Shown here: in pieces, positions 27,029 to 35,714 of the stretch
How positions within the stretch are numbered: the stretch's first letter is position 1
Layout: every line of letters starts with the position of its first letter
From: an uncultured Flavobacteriales bacterium
Lineage (GTDB): Bacteria > Bacteroidota > Bacteroidia > Flavobacteriales_D > Parvicellaceae
Assembly (NCBI GenBank): GCA_913064955.1
Contig: CAJYBK010000004.1
Coordinates: forward strand, 1 to 37,061
Reading direction: 5' to 3'
Length of the DNA: 37,061 bases
Notes under the pieces: model-generated
The model's input: only the letters and a program-made list of their open reading frames with translations
The model's database searches: none
Told to the model about the DNA's origin: nothing
Position numbers and translations under genes: made by a program

Positions 27029-27757
27029 TTACTTTACTGAACCTTTCTTATTGGTAAACCAACCATATTTCAAAATACAAATAATTGCCCTTACACCATC
27101 TTTCCATCCAATTTTCTTCCCTTCTTCACTTGTTCTAGGGATATAGGTAATAGGAACTTCAGCCCATTTCAAGTTTTTAAGCTTCGCTAATTTGGCTGTA
27201 ATTTCTGGCTCAAAACCAAACCGTTGCTCCACCAATTTAAGTGACTGAAAAATAGGTGTTGGCACCAATTTATAACATGTTTCCATGTCGGTAATTTTTG
27301 TTCTAAAAACAAAATTACTTAACCAAGTAAGGAATCCGTTGGCCATTTTACTCATAGCAGCACCTTCTTTCTTTTTGTTCAAAAAACGAGAACCGTAAAC
27401 AATATCAGCCTTACCATCTAAAACAGGTTGAATGATTATATTAAACTCATTAGGATCCAACTCCAAATCTGCATCTTGAATAATTGTATAGTCTCCTGTT
27501 GCAGATTTTATTCCAGTGTGCAGTGCTCCTCCTTTACCCGTATTGACAGGATGTGAAACATATTTTACAATTGGATTTTTTGTTTCTGAGAGATATCTTT
27601 CCACTTCTTTCCCGCTATCATCTGAAGAAGTGTCATTTACAACTATGATTTCCTTCTCAATTCCATCTGTCAGCTTTACATTATTCACTTTCACCAACAC
27701 ATCATAAATGGTTGTTTCTTCATTGTAGACAGGAATAATAATGGAAAGTTTTTTCAT
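27029..27757 (-). CDS. Family 2 glycosyltransferase (polyprenyl/dolichyl-phosphate glycosyltransferase type)
   Basis: 242 residues. The GT-A fold shows SIIIPVYNEETTIYDVL, the VVNDTSSDDSG loop, HPVNTGKGGALHTGIKSATGD and the metal-binding DAD in IIQDADLELDP, then VYGSRFL. This pattern is close to dolichyl-phosphate glucosyl/mannosyltransferases, which load a sugar on a lipid carrier. No membrane helix is evident, so it would work at the membrane surface. It is 41 nt downstream of alaS. The DUF2723 protein in this window would in principle use such a lipid-linked sugar, a speculative link. Confidence 0.92.
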   Translation of the reverse strand: MKKLSIIIPVYNEETTIYDVLVKVNNVKLTDGIEKEIIVVNDTSSDDSGKEVERYLSETKNPIVKYVSHPVNTGKGGALHTGIKSATGDYTIIQDADLELDPNEFNIIIQPVLDGKADIVYGSRFLNKKKEGAAMSKMANGFLTWLSNFVFRTKITDMETCYKLVPTPIFQSLKLVEQRFGFEPEITAKLAKLKNLKWAEVPITYIPRTSEEGKKIGWKDGVRAIICILKYGWFTNKKGSVK

Positions 27758-27798
27758 GATAAATTATTAATCAGAATAGAAACGCAAAAATTTAGAAT

Positions 27799-30441
27799 TT
27801 ATTGATTTAAAATAGTCTTTGCTTTTTCAATAGCACTTTCGATACCATCAGCATTTTTACCTCCTGCAGTAGCAAAGAATGGCTGACCTCCGCCTCCTCC
27901 GCCAATCTCCTTAGCCAATTCACGGATAATATTCCCAGCATGCAATCCTTTGCTTGCCACTAAATCATCAGAAATCATAATAGTCAGTAGCGCTTTTGGT
28001 CCATCATAACTTCCAATAATCAGGAAGAAGCTTTCCAATTGTCCTTTGATTTGATACGCAATATCTTTTACACTACCCGCGTCCAATGCCACTTTAGTGC
28101 TAATAAAGTTAACACCATTTATTACCTCTACTGCCTTTAACAGGTCATCCTTGAGTCCAAGTGCTTTTTCTTTTTTTGATGCTTCTATTTCTTTCTGCAT
28201 TCCCGCATTTTGCGCAATCAAATCTTCGATAGCTTTCTGAATACTTTTTGGATTCTTCAATAATACACTGACTTCATCCAATAACGATAATTGACCATTG
28301 ATATAATCATCTGCCGCTGCTGAAGTAATAGCCTCAATCCTTCTTATTCCAGCCGCAACAGAACCTTCACTTATAATCTTGAAGTTTCCTATTTGAGAAG
28401 TACTTTTTACATGAATTCCACCACATAACTCTTTAGAATCTCCAAACTGAATCATTCTAACTACGTCACCATACTTTTCACCGAAAAGCATCATTGCACC
28501 TGCTTCCTTTGCTTTTTCAAGTGGCATGTTTCTGAATTCTTCCAAAAGATGATTACTTCTAATTTCGGTATTCACCAATTGTTCTACTTCTTTTAACTCC
28601 TCATCCGTCACCTTACTAAAATGAGAGAAATCAAATCTCAATGACTTATCTGTTACCAATGAACCCTTCTGCTCTACATGATCTCCCAATACAGCCTTTA
28701 AAGCAGCGTGAACCAAGTGAGTTGCACTGTGGTTATTTGCCGTAGCATTTCTTTTGCCTTCATTCACCACTGCATGAAATCCTTGAGATAAATCCTCAGG
28801 CAGTGTTGCCACATAATGAAGAATCAAGTTGTTCTCTTTTTTAGTATCTACTATGTAAAATTTTTCGCCAGCGCCTTCTATATATCCTTGATCTCCAATT
28901 TGACCTCCACCTTCTGGATAGAAAGGAGTGTAATTAAAAACCAATTGATAAACTTCTTTATCTTTGACAACGACTTTTCTGTACCTCGTAATGTGAACAG
29001 TTCCCTCCGTGTAATCATACCCAATAAATTCTTCTACATCGTCCTCTTTGACAACAATCCAATCAGATGTATCTGTTTCGGCCGCCTTACGAGACCTATT
29101 TTTCTGCTCCTCAAGTGCTTTATCAAAACCTTTCTGATCGATACTCATTTCGTATCCACGAGCAATTAAATCAGTTAAATCTATAGGAAATCCAAAAGTG
29201 TCATACAATTCAAATACCGCTTCTCCTGGCACTACATTTTTACCCTCCGCATTTAAATTAATACAAATTTGATCTATTCTCTTTAAGCCTGTTTCTAGCG
29301 TTCTAAAAAATGAGTTCTCCTCTTCTCTAATTACTTTTTCAATTAATGTTTTTTGACTAACTAATTCCGGAAAAGCTTCTCCCATTTGGTTCGCCAATGT
29401 AGGCACCAAGCGACACAAAAACGGTTCTTTCAAGTTGAGTGTCTGGTAACCATACCTCACTGCTCTTCTTAATATTCTTCGAATCACATACCCTGCTCCT
29501 GTGTTACTTGGCAATTGACCATCTGCAATAGAAAAAGAAATGGCTCTAACGTGATCTGCTATAACACGCATTGCGATATTAACTTCAAGTGCTTGTTTGT
29601 GCTTATTCTCATCAACAGGTTTATAACCTAACCCAGATAAGTCTTCAATTTTACTGATTAAAGGAGTGAATATATCCGTATCATAATTGGATGTTTTTCC
29701 CTGCATTGCCATAGCAAGCCTTTCAAACCCCATTCCAGTATCAATGTGCTTATTTTTTAAAGGAACCAAACTCTTATCCTTCAACCTATTGTATTCCATG
29801 AATACATTATTCCAAATTTCTACAACTTGCGGATGATCTGCATTGACTTCTAACTTTCCGTCTTTCAATGCTCTCTCTTCATCCGATCTCAAATCAATGT
29901 GAATTTCAGAACAAGGACCGCAAGGACCAACATCTCCCATTTCCCAGAAGTTATCCTTCTTGTTGCCCATTAAAATTCTATCCTCATCAATATATTGCTT
30001 CCACAAATCAAAAGCTTCTTGATCATACTCCAGCCCTTCCGAAGCGTCTCCTTCAAAGACAGTTACGTAAAGTCTGTCTTTAGGAAGTTTGTATACTTCA
30101 GTTAACAGTTCCCAGGCCCATTGAATCGCTTCTTTTTTGAAATAATCTCCAAAAGACCAGTTCCCCAACATCTCAAACATAGTATGATGATAAGTATCCA
30201 CTCCTACTTCTTCAAGGTCATTATGCTTTCCGGATACTCTAAGACATTTTTGAGAATTCGCTACTCTCGAATCTTTTATTTCAGAATTACCCAAAAACAA
30301 ATCCTTAAATTGATTCATCCCGGCATTATTAAACATCAAAGTTGGATCATCCTTCACCACCATTGGCGCGGAAGAAACAATTTTATGTCCTTTTGATTCA
30401 AAAAAATCTAAAAAAGTTTTACGAATATCTACTGATTTCAT
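27799..30441 (-). CDS. alaS: Alanine--tRNA ligase
   Basis: 880 residues from ATG 30441 ([19 protein letters not shown], the typical start). A longer form from 30489 would start upstream of the likely promoter. The class II catalytic core carries [33 protein letters not shown] and GMGFERLAM. The editing domain has [11 protein letters not shown] and the CGGIHV zinc ligands, and the C-terminal glycine-rich [15 protein letters not shown] is also characteristic. It charges tRNA-Ala and clears misloaded Ser/Gly. The length is normal. Confidence 0.99.
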   Translation of the reverse strand: MKSVDIRKTFLDFFESKGHKIVSSAPMVVKDDPTLMFNNAGMNQFKDLFLGNSEIKDSRVANSQKCLRVSGKHNDLEEVGVDTYHHTMFEMLGNWSFGDYFKKEAIQWAWELLTEVYKLPKDRLYVTVFEGDASEGLEYDQEAFDLWKQYIDEDRILMGNKKDNFWEMGDVGPCGPCSEIHIDLRSDEERALKDGKLEVNADHPQVVEIWNNVFMEYNRLKDKSLVPLKNKHIDTGMGFERLAMAMQGKTSNYDTDIFTPLISKIEDLSGLGYKPVDENKHKQALEVNIAMRVIADHVRAISFSIADGQLPSNTGAGYVIRRILRRAVRYGYQTLNLKEPFLCRLVPTLANQMGEAFPELVSQKTLIEKVIREEENSFFRTLETGLKRIDQICINLNAEGKNVVPGEAVFELYDTFGFPIDLTDLIARGYEMSIDQKGFDKALEEQKNRSRKAAETDTSDWIVVKEDDVEEFIGYDYTEGTVHITRYRKVVVKDKEVYQLVFNYTPFYPEGGGQIGDQGYIEGAGEKFYIVDTKKENNLILHYVATLPEDLSQGFHAVVNEGKRNATANNHSATHLVHAALKAVLGDHVEQKGSLVTDKSLRFDFSHFSKVTDEELKEVEQLVNTEIRSNHLLEEFRNMPLEKAKEAGAMMLFGEKYGDVVRMIQFGDSKELCGGIHVKSTSQIGNFKIISEGSVAAGIRRIEAITSAAADDYINGQLSLLDEVSVLLKNPKSIQKAIEDLIAQNAGMQKEIEASKKEKALGLKDDLLKAVEVINGVNFISTKVALDAGSVKDIAYQIKGQLESFFLIIGSYDGPKALLTIMISDDLVASKGLHAGNIIRELAKEIGGGGGGQPFFATAGGKNADGIESAIEKAKTILNQ

Positions 30442-30469
30442 GTGCTTGTTTGGTTCATGTTTAAGGTCG

Positions 30470-30477
30470 CAAATGTA
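30470..30477 (-). promoter_or_regulatory. alaS: -7 promoter box of alaS
   Basis: TACATTTG on the minus strand is a full -7 match. It lies 28 nt before ATG 30441 and downstream of the alternative start at 30489, supporting the shorter protein. No -33 box was found. Confidence 0.45.
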
Positions 30478-30579
30478 ATTAATTAGCACTAATAAAAATA
30501 ATACACCAGAGAAACATTTATTGATATCAATTTATTAAATCTAGAATTATTTACTTTGTAGAATTAAAAGTCGCAATAA

Positions 30580-31422
30580 ATGTCAGTTAATACTTTCAAG
30601 ATATTTCTTACCACAATTCTTTTGACGCTTGCATTTTCAGGCTTAACTCAGCAAAAAGATACTTCTAAAGTTAAGAAACATAATTTCTATTTGTTCTGGG
30701 GATATAACCGAAGTGCGTATACGAAAAGTGACATCACGATGAAAGCAGATAACTACAACTATACACTTCATAATGTGGTTGCGCATGACAGGCCCTCCCC
30801 TTTTGAGACTAAAGTTTATCTCAATCCAGCAAAGTTAAGCATCCCTCAATTCAACATCAGAGCCGGATATCAATTGAATGAAAAATGGTGGATAAGTGGA
30901 GGATATGACCACATGAAATATGTAGTAGACGCCTATCAAAACACCACCATTAGTGGTACCATTGACTCTTCTGCTTCAAAATTATATGCAGGCACTTATG
31001 ACAACACTCCACTGGTATTGGATGACAGAGATTTTCTCCACTTTGAACACACAGATGGCTTAAATTTTATTACTATAGATGCGGAATACACTTCTACTTT
31101 GTGGCAATCTAAAAACACGAATTTCAGTTTTGAGCATATTGCTGGAGGAGGCGCTGGCTTCCTATATCCAAGAACAGACGTTACTATTTTCGGCATAAAA
31201 AACGCCAATATATTTAACCTTGCTGGAATGGGAGTTTCATTAAAAAGTCAACTTAGAGTTAATCTTTGGAACATTGTATTTATCCAAGCAGCAGGTAAAG
31301 TAGGAGGAATAACAATGCCACGGATTACCACGAGTGGGTTCAACAAAGACTACGCTAAACAAAGCTTTCTTTTCGGAGAGTTTTATTGGGTGCTAGGATG
31401 TAAATTTGGCTTTGGAAAATAA
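30580..31422 (+). CDS. Predicted outer-membrane beta-barrel protein, unknown function
   Basis: 280 residues from ATG 30580. The signal peptide is FKIFLTTILLTLAFSGLTQQ. The rest alternates polar and hydrophobic residues with many aromatic ends (HNFYLFWGYNRSAYTKSD, WWISGGYDHMKYV, LFGEFYWVLGCKFGFGK), which is typical of an outer-membrane barrel, and it ends in an aromatic-containing strand. It has no recognisable catalytic motif. Transcription is divergent from alaS. It ends 6 nt before a convergent lipoprotein gene. Confidence 0.8.
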   Translation: MSVNTFKIFLTTILLTLAFSGLTQQKDTSKVKKHNFYLFWGYNRSAYTKSDITMKADNYNYTLHNVVAHDRPSPFETKVYLNPAKLSIPQFNIRAGYQLNEKWWISGGYDHMKYVVDAYQNTTISGTIDSSASKLYAGTYDNTPLVLDDRDFLHFEHTDGLNFITIDAEYTSTLWQSKNTNFSFEHIAGGGAGFLYPRTDVTIFGIKNANIFNLAGMGVSLKSQLRVNLWNIVFIQAAGKVGGITMPRITTSGFNKDYAKQSFLFGEFYWVLGCKFGFGK

Positions 31423-31428
31423 AGTTTC

Positions 31429-32232
31429 TTAGTGTTCGAATGCAAAGTTAATTTCAGTATCTCCTGAGGAGATAAGTCCTAAATTGTCACAAGTTCCATT
31501 GCCAAAATCTAAAATTTGAGAATTACCTTCAGCGTCTTCAATTTCCGTGATACCTGTGGCATACCAGTTGCAAGAAAAATTTCTTTTCAATTGTGTGCCA
31601 ATTGTTTGTACTAACGCTCCAAATCGATCCACCAACATTCCCGTCTCATCTACTTCCAATTGATTGTCGTAAAGTAAACTAGAGGCACTGCCTGTCCCCA
31701 TATTACAAGTTAAGACACCTTGATATGAAATTTGACGGGTGCCAATAAACACTTTAAAATTATTTGTTTTGATTTCAAACTGATTACTACCAATTCTTTT
31801 AACCGTCATAGTACCAGAAACAATATGATTATTAATAGAAAAATCTGTCATACTGATACTACACTCTGCGCTATCGATATCAAAATAATTATCAAACTCT
31901 ACAATTAGGGATCCATTTTTAAAAGCCTCATCAATATCAATACTTTGCGTGTAAAGTATCTCAAAGATTACATTTTCATTGGCTATGTCAACTGTGTCAC
32001 CTGAAATATAATTATAAACTCCTGTGGCATTCAAAGTATCCATATTTGACCTCATTCTCTCTATAAAATAAGCCTGAGACTGTATCGTATGAATAACCAA
32101 AGGAGCAATATAGGAAATGTTAGTTTGCACCAAAGCAAAGTCTTTTGATGCTTGGACATTCTTCTCCTTAGACTTTACACAACTGCTAAAAACCAAAAGA
32201 AGAGTAATAAATATGAAAGATAATCTTATCAT
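31429..32232 (-). CDS. Putative lipoprotein, unknown function
   Basis: 267 residues. LSFIFITLLLVFSSCVKSKEK shows a type II signal with lipidated Cys at about position 18. The remaining region is beta-rich and acidic, with no motif that I recognise. It is probably anchored in the outer or inner membrane facing the periplasm or outside. It is transcribed divergently from a methyltransferase, with only about 70 nt between their starts. Confidence 0.78.
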   Translation of the reverse strand: MIRLSFIFITLLLVFSSCVKSKEKNVQASKDFALVQTNISYIAPLVIHTIQSQAYFIERMRSNMDTLNATGVYNYISGDTVDIANENVIFEILYTQSIDIDEAFKNGSLIVEFDNYFDIDSAECSISMTDFSINNHIVSGTMTVKRIGSNQFEIKTNNFKVFIGTRQISYQGVLTCNMGTGSASSLLYDNQLEVDETGMLVDRFGALVQTIGTQLKRNFSCNWYATGITEIEDAEGNSQILDFGNGTCDNLGLISSGDTEINFAFEH

Positions 32233-32237
32233 GTATA

Positions 32238-32245
32238 CAAATTTA
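32238..32245 (-). promoter_or_regulatory. -7 promoter box of the 31429-32232 lipoprotein gene
   Basis: TAAATTTG on the minus strand matches the consensus and ends 5 nt before the ATG at 32232, predicting an essentially leaderless transcript. Confidence 0.4.
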
Positions 32246-32289
32246 CAAAAAATACATTCATTAAATTTCGAAAAGTATTCTTATGCAGC

Positions 32290-32297
32290 TACTTTTG
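32290..32297 (+). promoter_or_regulatory. -7 promoter box of the methyltransferase gene
   Basis: TACTTTTG matches TAnnTTTG. A TTTC (32266-32269) lies 20 nt upstream as an imperfect -33 box. The -7 box ends 4 nt before ATG 32302, so transcription would begin at or very near the start codon. Confidence 0.45.
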
Positions 32298-32301
32298 TCA
32301 T

Positions 32302-33036
32302 ATGGAAGAGGAAAAAGAATGGTTTGAAGAGTGGTTTGACACTGCTTATTACCACAAGCTATACAACGACAGAAATTTTGATGAAGCGGAAGCTTTTATC
32401 AAGGTGCTTTCCAAGCACATGAACCTTTCTCCAAACTCTTACATTTTGGACTTAGCTTGTGGTAAAGGTCGACATGCGCTTCAACTTAATCAATTAGGGT
32501 ATAAAGTAAAAGGTGTTGACTTATCCGCAAACAGTATTCAAGGAGCAAGTAAAAATTGCAATGAAAATTTGGAATTTAGTGTGGCAGATATGAGAGAACC
32601 ATTAAACGAGAAATTCGATGCGGTTTACAATCTATTTACCAGTTTTGGATATTTCAACTCCACAAAAGAAAATCTAAAGGTCTTAAATGCCATTAGTATC
32701 ATGCTCAAACCGGGCGGAAAATTTGTGATAGACTTCATGAACTGTGATAAAGTAATAGCCAATATAAATCCTCAAGAAACCCTTAGAAAAGAAGGAATTG
32801 ACTTTCATATTTCTAAGAAAATTGAAAACGATCAAATCATTAAGTCTATTGAATTTAATGATAAGAATGAATCATTCAAATTTGAGGAAAGAGTGCAGGC
32901 ATTGACCAAAAATGATTTTGAGAAACTCATTTCACAAACAGATTTAAAGATTGAGGAAACCTTTGGAGACTATCTACTTAGTCCATTTGATAACAAACAG
33001 TCTGATCGACTTATCATAATTGGAAGCAAGCAATAA
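32302..33036 (+). CDS. Class I SAM-dependent methyltransferase
   Basis: 244 residues. Motif I for SAM binding is ILDLACGKGRHALQL (about 49-63), followed by GVDLSANSI (acidic ribose-binding D), VADMRE, and FDAVYNLFTSFGYF with LKPGGKFVIDFMN as later motifs. The opening EWFEEWFDTAYYHKLY is shared by a Bacteroidota subfamily of unknown substrate. It is cytoplasmic. Its end meets the convergent lipoprotein gene at 33037 with no gap. Confidence 0.93.
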   Translation: MEEEKEWFEEWFDTAYYHKLYNDRNFDEAEAFIKVLSKHMNLSPNSYILDLACGKGRHALQLNQLGYKVKGVDLSANSIQGASKNCNENLEFSVADMREPLNEKFDAVYNLFTSFGYFNSTKENLKVLNAISIMLKPGGKFVIDFMNCDKVIANINPQETLRKEGIDFHISKKIENDQIIKSIEFNDKNESFKFEERVQALTKNDFEKLISQTDLKIEETFGDYLLSPFDNKQSDRLIIIGSKQ

Positions 33037-33960
33037 TTATTGACTAATTATCATCTCTAAACCTCTTAAGCCCATATCAACTACGGTATCTCCATCCAAC
33101 GGCTCGTAAATTCCATTTTGATTATCATCAGACCACTCAAAACTATTATTTGTAGACAATGACAGTGTCATTGTGATGCTTTCCGTTTCATTACCTGTTA
33201 TAGTAAATGGTGCATCAAATTCTCCAGTTACAACACATGAACCTGCCGGAACAGGAGAAGTGGCAGACAATGGGTTCGGAACCGTTGTTGCAGGTGCTTG
33301 ACCTTCCGTAACATTACCTAATGTTTCAAATCCCCAATACCCTTGAAGTTTATTAGCGTTGACTGCAACAGATTGACTATTGATGGTGTAATCAGAAATG
33401 TAAGTATTAAACCCAACAAAAGACGCAAGCCTCCCGGTTAAGTCAAAACCATTCGCTTTAAACTTAATGTCATAATTTTGATAGGTCAAAGACACTCTCA
33501 ACCAATTATAAGTATCTGGCGAAATGGAAGATAAAGGCAATTCTAAAAACACTTCTTCATTTCCTTTTACAATTGCTTGACTGAAATCAACTGCATTTGA
33601 ACCTCCAACATTTGTTTCTTCGCCTGTAAATATGATTTCTCCATTACCCAATTGTGTTATAGAGCTCTGCGCCAATTCAATATAATGTGCGCTCATACCA
33701 TGAAAAACTGGAGACTGTGCGGAGTTTCCAGCAGGCATTGTTGCCGGCTGACCAAAATTATCTAATCTTGTTTGCGTAGAGTCGAATTTTAATTTAATGA
33801 TTAACAAAGGCTCATCCTGCTCAACCACTGGATAAGTACAAGAGTTATTTTCTTTTTTCGCATTGACATCATAATTCATTGCCAAAGGATCTGTACAACC
33901 TTTTTTACAAGAGTTAAACACCAGTACAGGTGCAATTGCAAGGAGAAGTAATCTTTTCAT
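33037..33960 (-). CDS. Putative lipoprotein with Cys-rich Bacteroidota repeat and calcium-loop-like end
   Basis: 307 residues from ATG 33960; an in-frame ATG at 33969 is also possible. The signal peptide LLLLAIAPVLVFNSCKKG has a lipobox. Next comes one copy of a short motif, GCTDPLAMNYDVNAKKENNS then C, frequent in Bacteroidota surface proteins and often thought to bind calcium. The body is beta-rich without a recognised domain. Near the end, DDNQNGIYEPLDGD resembles an acidic calcium-binding loop. A surface or periplasmic binding role is inferred. Confidence 0.8.
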   Translation of the reverse strand: MKRLLLLAIAPVLVFNSCKKGCTDPLAMNYDVNAKKENNSCTYPVVEQDEPLLIIKLKFDSTQTRLDNFGQPATMPAGNSAQSPVFHGMSAHYIELAQSSITQLGNGEIIFTGEETNVGGSNAVDFSQAIVKGNEEVFLELPLSSISPDTYNWLRVSLTYQNYDIKFKANGFDLTGRLASFVGFNTYISDYTINSQSVAVNANKLQGYWGFETLGNVTEGQAPATTVPNPLSATSPVPAGSCVVTGEFDAPFTITGNETESITMTLSLSTNNSFEWSDDNQNGIYEPLDGDTVVDMGLRGLEMIISQ

Positions 33961-34010
33961 AATTATCATTAATTCTTGCTAAGATAGCAAACTTTACAAA
34001 TACTTTTATT

Positions 34011-34018
34011 CATCTTTG
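34011..34018 (+). promoter_or_regulatory. Possible -7 promoter box of the 34023 operon
   Basis: CATCTTTG differs by one base from TAnnTTTG and ends 4 nt before the GTG at 34023, again a leaderless arrangement. No clear -33 box. Confidence 0.3.
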
Positions 34019-34022
34019 TAAT

Positions 34023-34628
34023 GTGACAAGACAAGAAGCGTTGATATTAATAGGTGCTGAAGAGGCTGATTTTGAAGAAATTGTGATTCATCAAATTTTC
34101 GAACACAAACAGTTCTTGCTCAAATCTGCTATTACTCCTCAAGTTTTCAGAACTAGAGCGAAAAAGATTGCCATACTCAACGAAGGTTATAAATTCCTGA
34201 TTGGAAAAAGCGATACAATTAGAGAAAATGTGGAGTTAAAAACGTTGCATATAGAGAACATTTCGATCGAAGCACTTTTAACATTCTATCGCAATTACGA
34301 ATCTTTAATGAGTCAATTCAAACTATCCTTCATGCAACTAAATGACCCTTACGAAGTAAGTTACTTTTGTCATCAATTAGCTAATTTAGAACATCAAAAA
34401 CTGTTGCAAATTAATGACGCAACACTTTCTATCAAAATCAACTCGCTTATGGATGTTAAAATTTCTGACTTTGTAAATTCTGGTGAGGTGATAAATGAAT
34501 TAAAATCAACGGAATCAGGGCAAATTGCAACAGATAACATCATCAATTTCCCTTCTTTACTTAAAGACAGCTGTATGTCGAGGAAATATGCGAATTTTAC
34601 GAAATTAAAGGAAGAAAAAAATGCTTAG
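34023..34628 (+). CDS. Hypothetical mainly helical protein, first gene of a three-gene envelope operon
   Basis: 201 residues from GTG 34023. The only nearby ATG (34021) is out of frame and followed at once by a stop. No signal peptide or membrane helix is seen, so it is probably cytoplasmic. The sequence is helix-rich, with EEADFEEIVIHQIFEHKQFLL near the N-terminus and LTFYRNYESLMSQFKLSFMQL in the middle. I do not recognise the family. It overlaps the next gene by 8 nt, so the products are likely made together. Confidence 0.75.
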   Translation: MTRQEALILIGAEEADFEEIVIHQIFEHKQFLLKSAITPQVFRTRAKKIAILNEGYKFLIGKSDTIRENVELKTLHIENISIEALLTFYRNYESLMSQFKLSFMQLNDPYEVSYFCHQLANLEHQKLLQINDATLSIKINSLMDVKISDFVNSGEVINELKSTESGQIATDNIINFPSLLKDSCMSRKYANFTKLKEEKNA

Positions 34629-35040
34629 AGAATTATGGTATAGTGGTACATGGGGAAGGATAGCGGCCAATGTAATTGTTGGGGTTAGTGCTTTTGTTGC
34701 TCTTTACCTACTTTACGTTGGATATCGAAAGTTAATCGCCATCTATGGCAGAGGTAAAAGAAAAAAAATAACAGTAAAATATGCGGACGTATTTGAACTG
34801 AAACCACCTTTTGCAAAGGGAACTGTTCAGTTTGGATTTGAATTAAAGGAAGAAACTAACGTAGAGTTTAATATTTTAGATAGAAATGATCAATTAGTTG
34901 AAAATCTGTTCAAGGGAACACTAAAAGAGGGTATTCATCCGTTTATATTTGACAGTACTAAGTATAAAAACAACATATACTACTATCAATACCTCTCAGA
35001 TGTTCAGAAAATCAGTAAAAAATTTATAATTGACAACTAG
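34621..35040 (+). CDS. Single-span membrane protein with small Ig-like extracytoplasmic domain
   Basis: 139 residues. One hydrophobic helix (about 16-37, IAANVIVGVSAFVALYLLYV) is followed by a basic stretch (RGKRKKI) and a ~75-residue beta-rich part. That part (VQFGFELKEETNVEFNILDR ... YYYQYLSDVQKISKKFII) resembles the FlgD-type or T9SS type A sandwich, but the match is weak. The positive-inside rule would put the domain on the side of the basic stretch, possibly the cytoplasm, so topology is open. It overlaps its neighbours by 8 nt and 11 nt. Confidence 0.72.
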   Translation: MLRELWYSGTWGRIAANVIVGVSAFVALYLLYVGYRKLIAIYGRGKRKKITVKYADVFELKPPFAKGTVQFGFELKEETNVEFNILDRNDQLVENLFKGTLKEGIHPFIFDSTKYKNNIYYYQYLSDVQKISKKFIIDN

Positions 35041-35680
35041 ACTTGCCATACTATTCCTAAGCATCATTTTACTTTCCTTCGGTACAATTAAGGCGCAGAA
35101 AGAAGGTGAACCAACTCCACATATTTTTAAAATTGATTTTAAATTACCTACTGCAACTGCCAATAGAAGTTTCAAAGGCGTAATGAGTGGTTTAGCAGAT
35201 ATTGACTTTTGTTACCAATATCAATTCAAAGAAATAGGACTTTTTATTAATGGAGGAATGAAATATAGTTATTGGAATCTTGAGTCCACACTTTTTTCAG
35301 GAACTGTAGTTACCGGTAAACTTGAAATATTGCAGCCATTTGGCAGCATTGGTTATAGACATGAATTCTCTGACAAAGTATTCCTAGAGTCTGAACTAAA
35401 AGGAGGCTACTCGTTTGTAAACTCCAATGCTAACACATTAACCTCAACTTATAAGCAAAAAGCACTTGCAATAGAACCTAAATTTGGCTTTTACTACAAA
35501 AGTTCTGACCTCACCGCAGTTGGATTAACTTTGAACTACAATATCATTACGACTAATTTTACACCAGATAACATTGGGCAGCCCAATTTCCCTGGTATGA
35601 CTCCAGATGCTAGTAATGGAAATTACCAATACTTCTCCATCGGGTTTGGTATTTATGGTATTATCCCTACGTTCAAATAG
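35030..35680 (+). CDS. Predicted outer-membrane beta-barrel protein
   Basis: 216 residues from TTG 35030, which gives a good signal peptide (LAILFLSIILLSFGTIKAQ); no ATG is suitably placed. The mature part looks like a small eight-stranded barrel: alternating residues, aromatic girdles (DFCYQYQFKEIGLFINGGMKYSYW, GSIGYRHEF, FGFYYKSSD) and a hydrophobic last strand (YFSIGFGIYGIIPTF). No family is recognised. The start overlaps the previous gene by 11 nt (TTGACAACTAG), so the three genes form one unit. Confidence 0.8.
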   Translation: MTTRLAILFLSIILLSFGTIKAQKEGEPTPHIFKIDFKLPTATANRSFKGVMSGLADIDFCYQYQFKEIGLFINGGMKYSYWNLESTLFSGTVVTGKLEILQPFGSIGYRHEFSDKVFLESELKGGYSFVNSNANTLTSTYKQKALAIEPKFGFYYKSSDLTAVGLTLNYNIITTNFTPDNIGQPNFPGMTPDASNGNYQYFSIGFGIYGIIPTFK

Positions 35681-35689
35681 GTAATTCAC

Positions 35690-35697
35690 TATATTTG
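35690..35697 (+). promoter_or_regulatory. -7 promoter box of the M23 peptidase gene
   Basis: TATATTTG matches the consensus and lies 17 nt before ATG 35715, so this gene may be transcribed apart from the preceding operon. No -33 box was identified. Confidence 0.45.
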
Positions 35698-35714
35698 CCT
35701 CTGTAAATTTCATT

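Noticed and set aside
30442-30489. 48-nt longer N-terminus for alaS
   Set aside because: It starts upstream of the likely -7 box and adds residues not found in the family's usual start.
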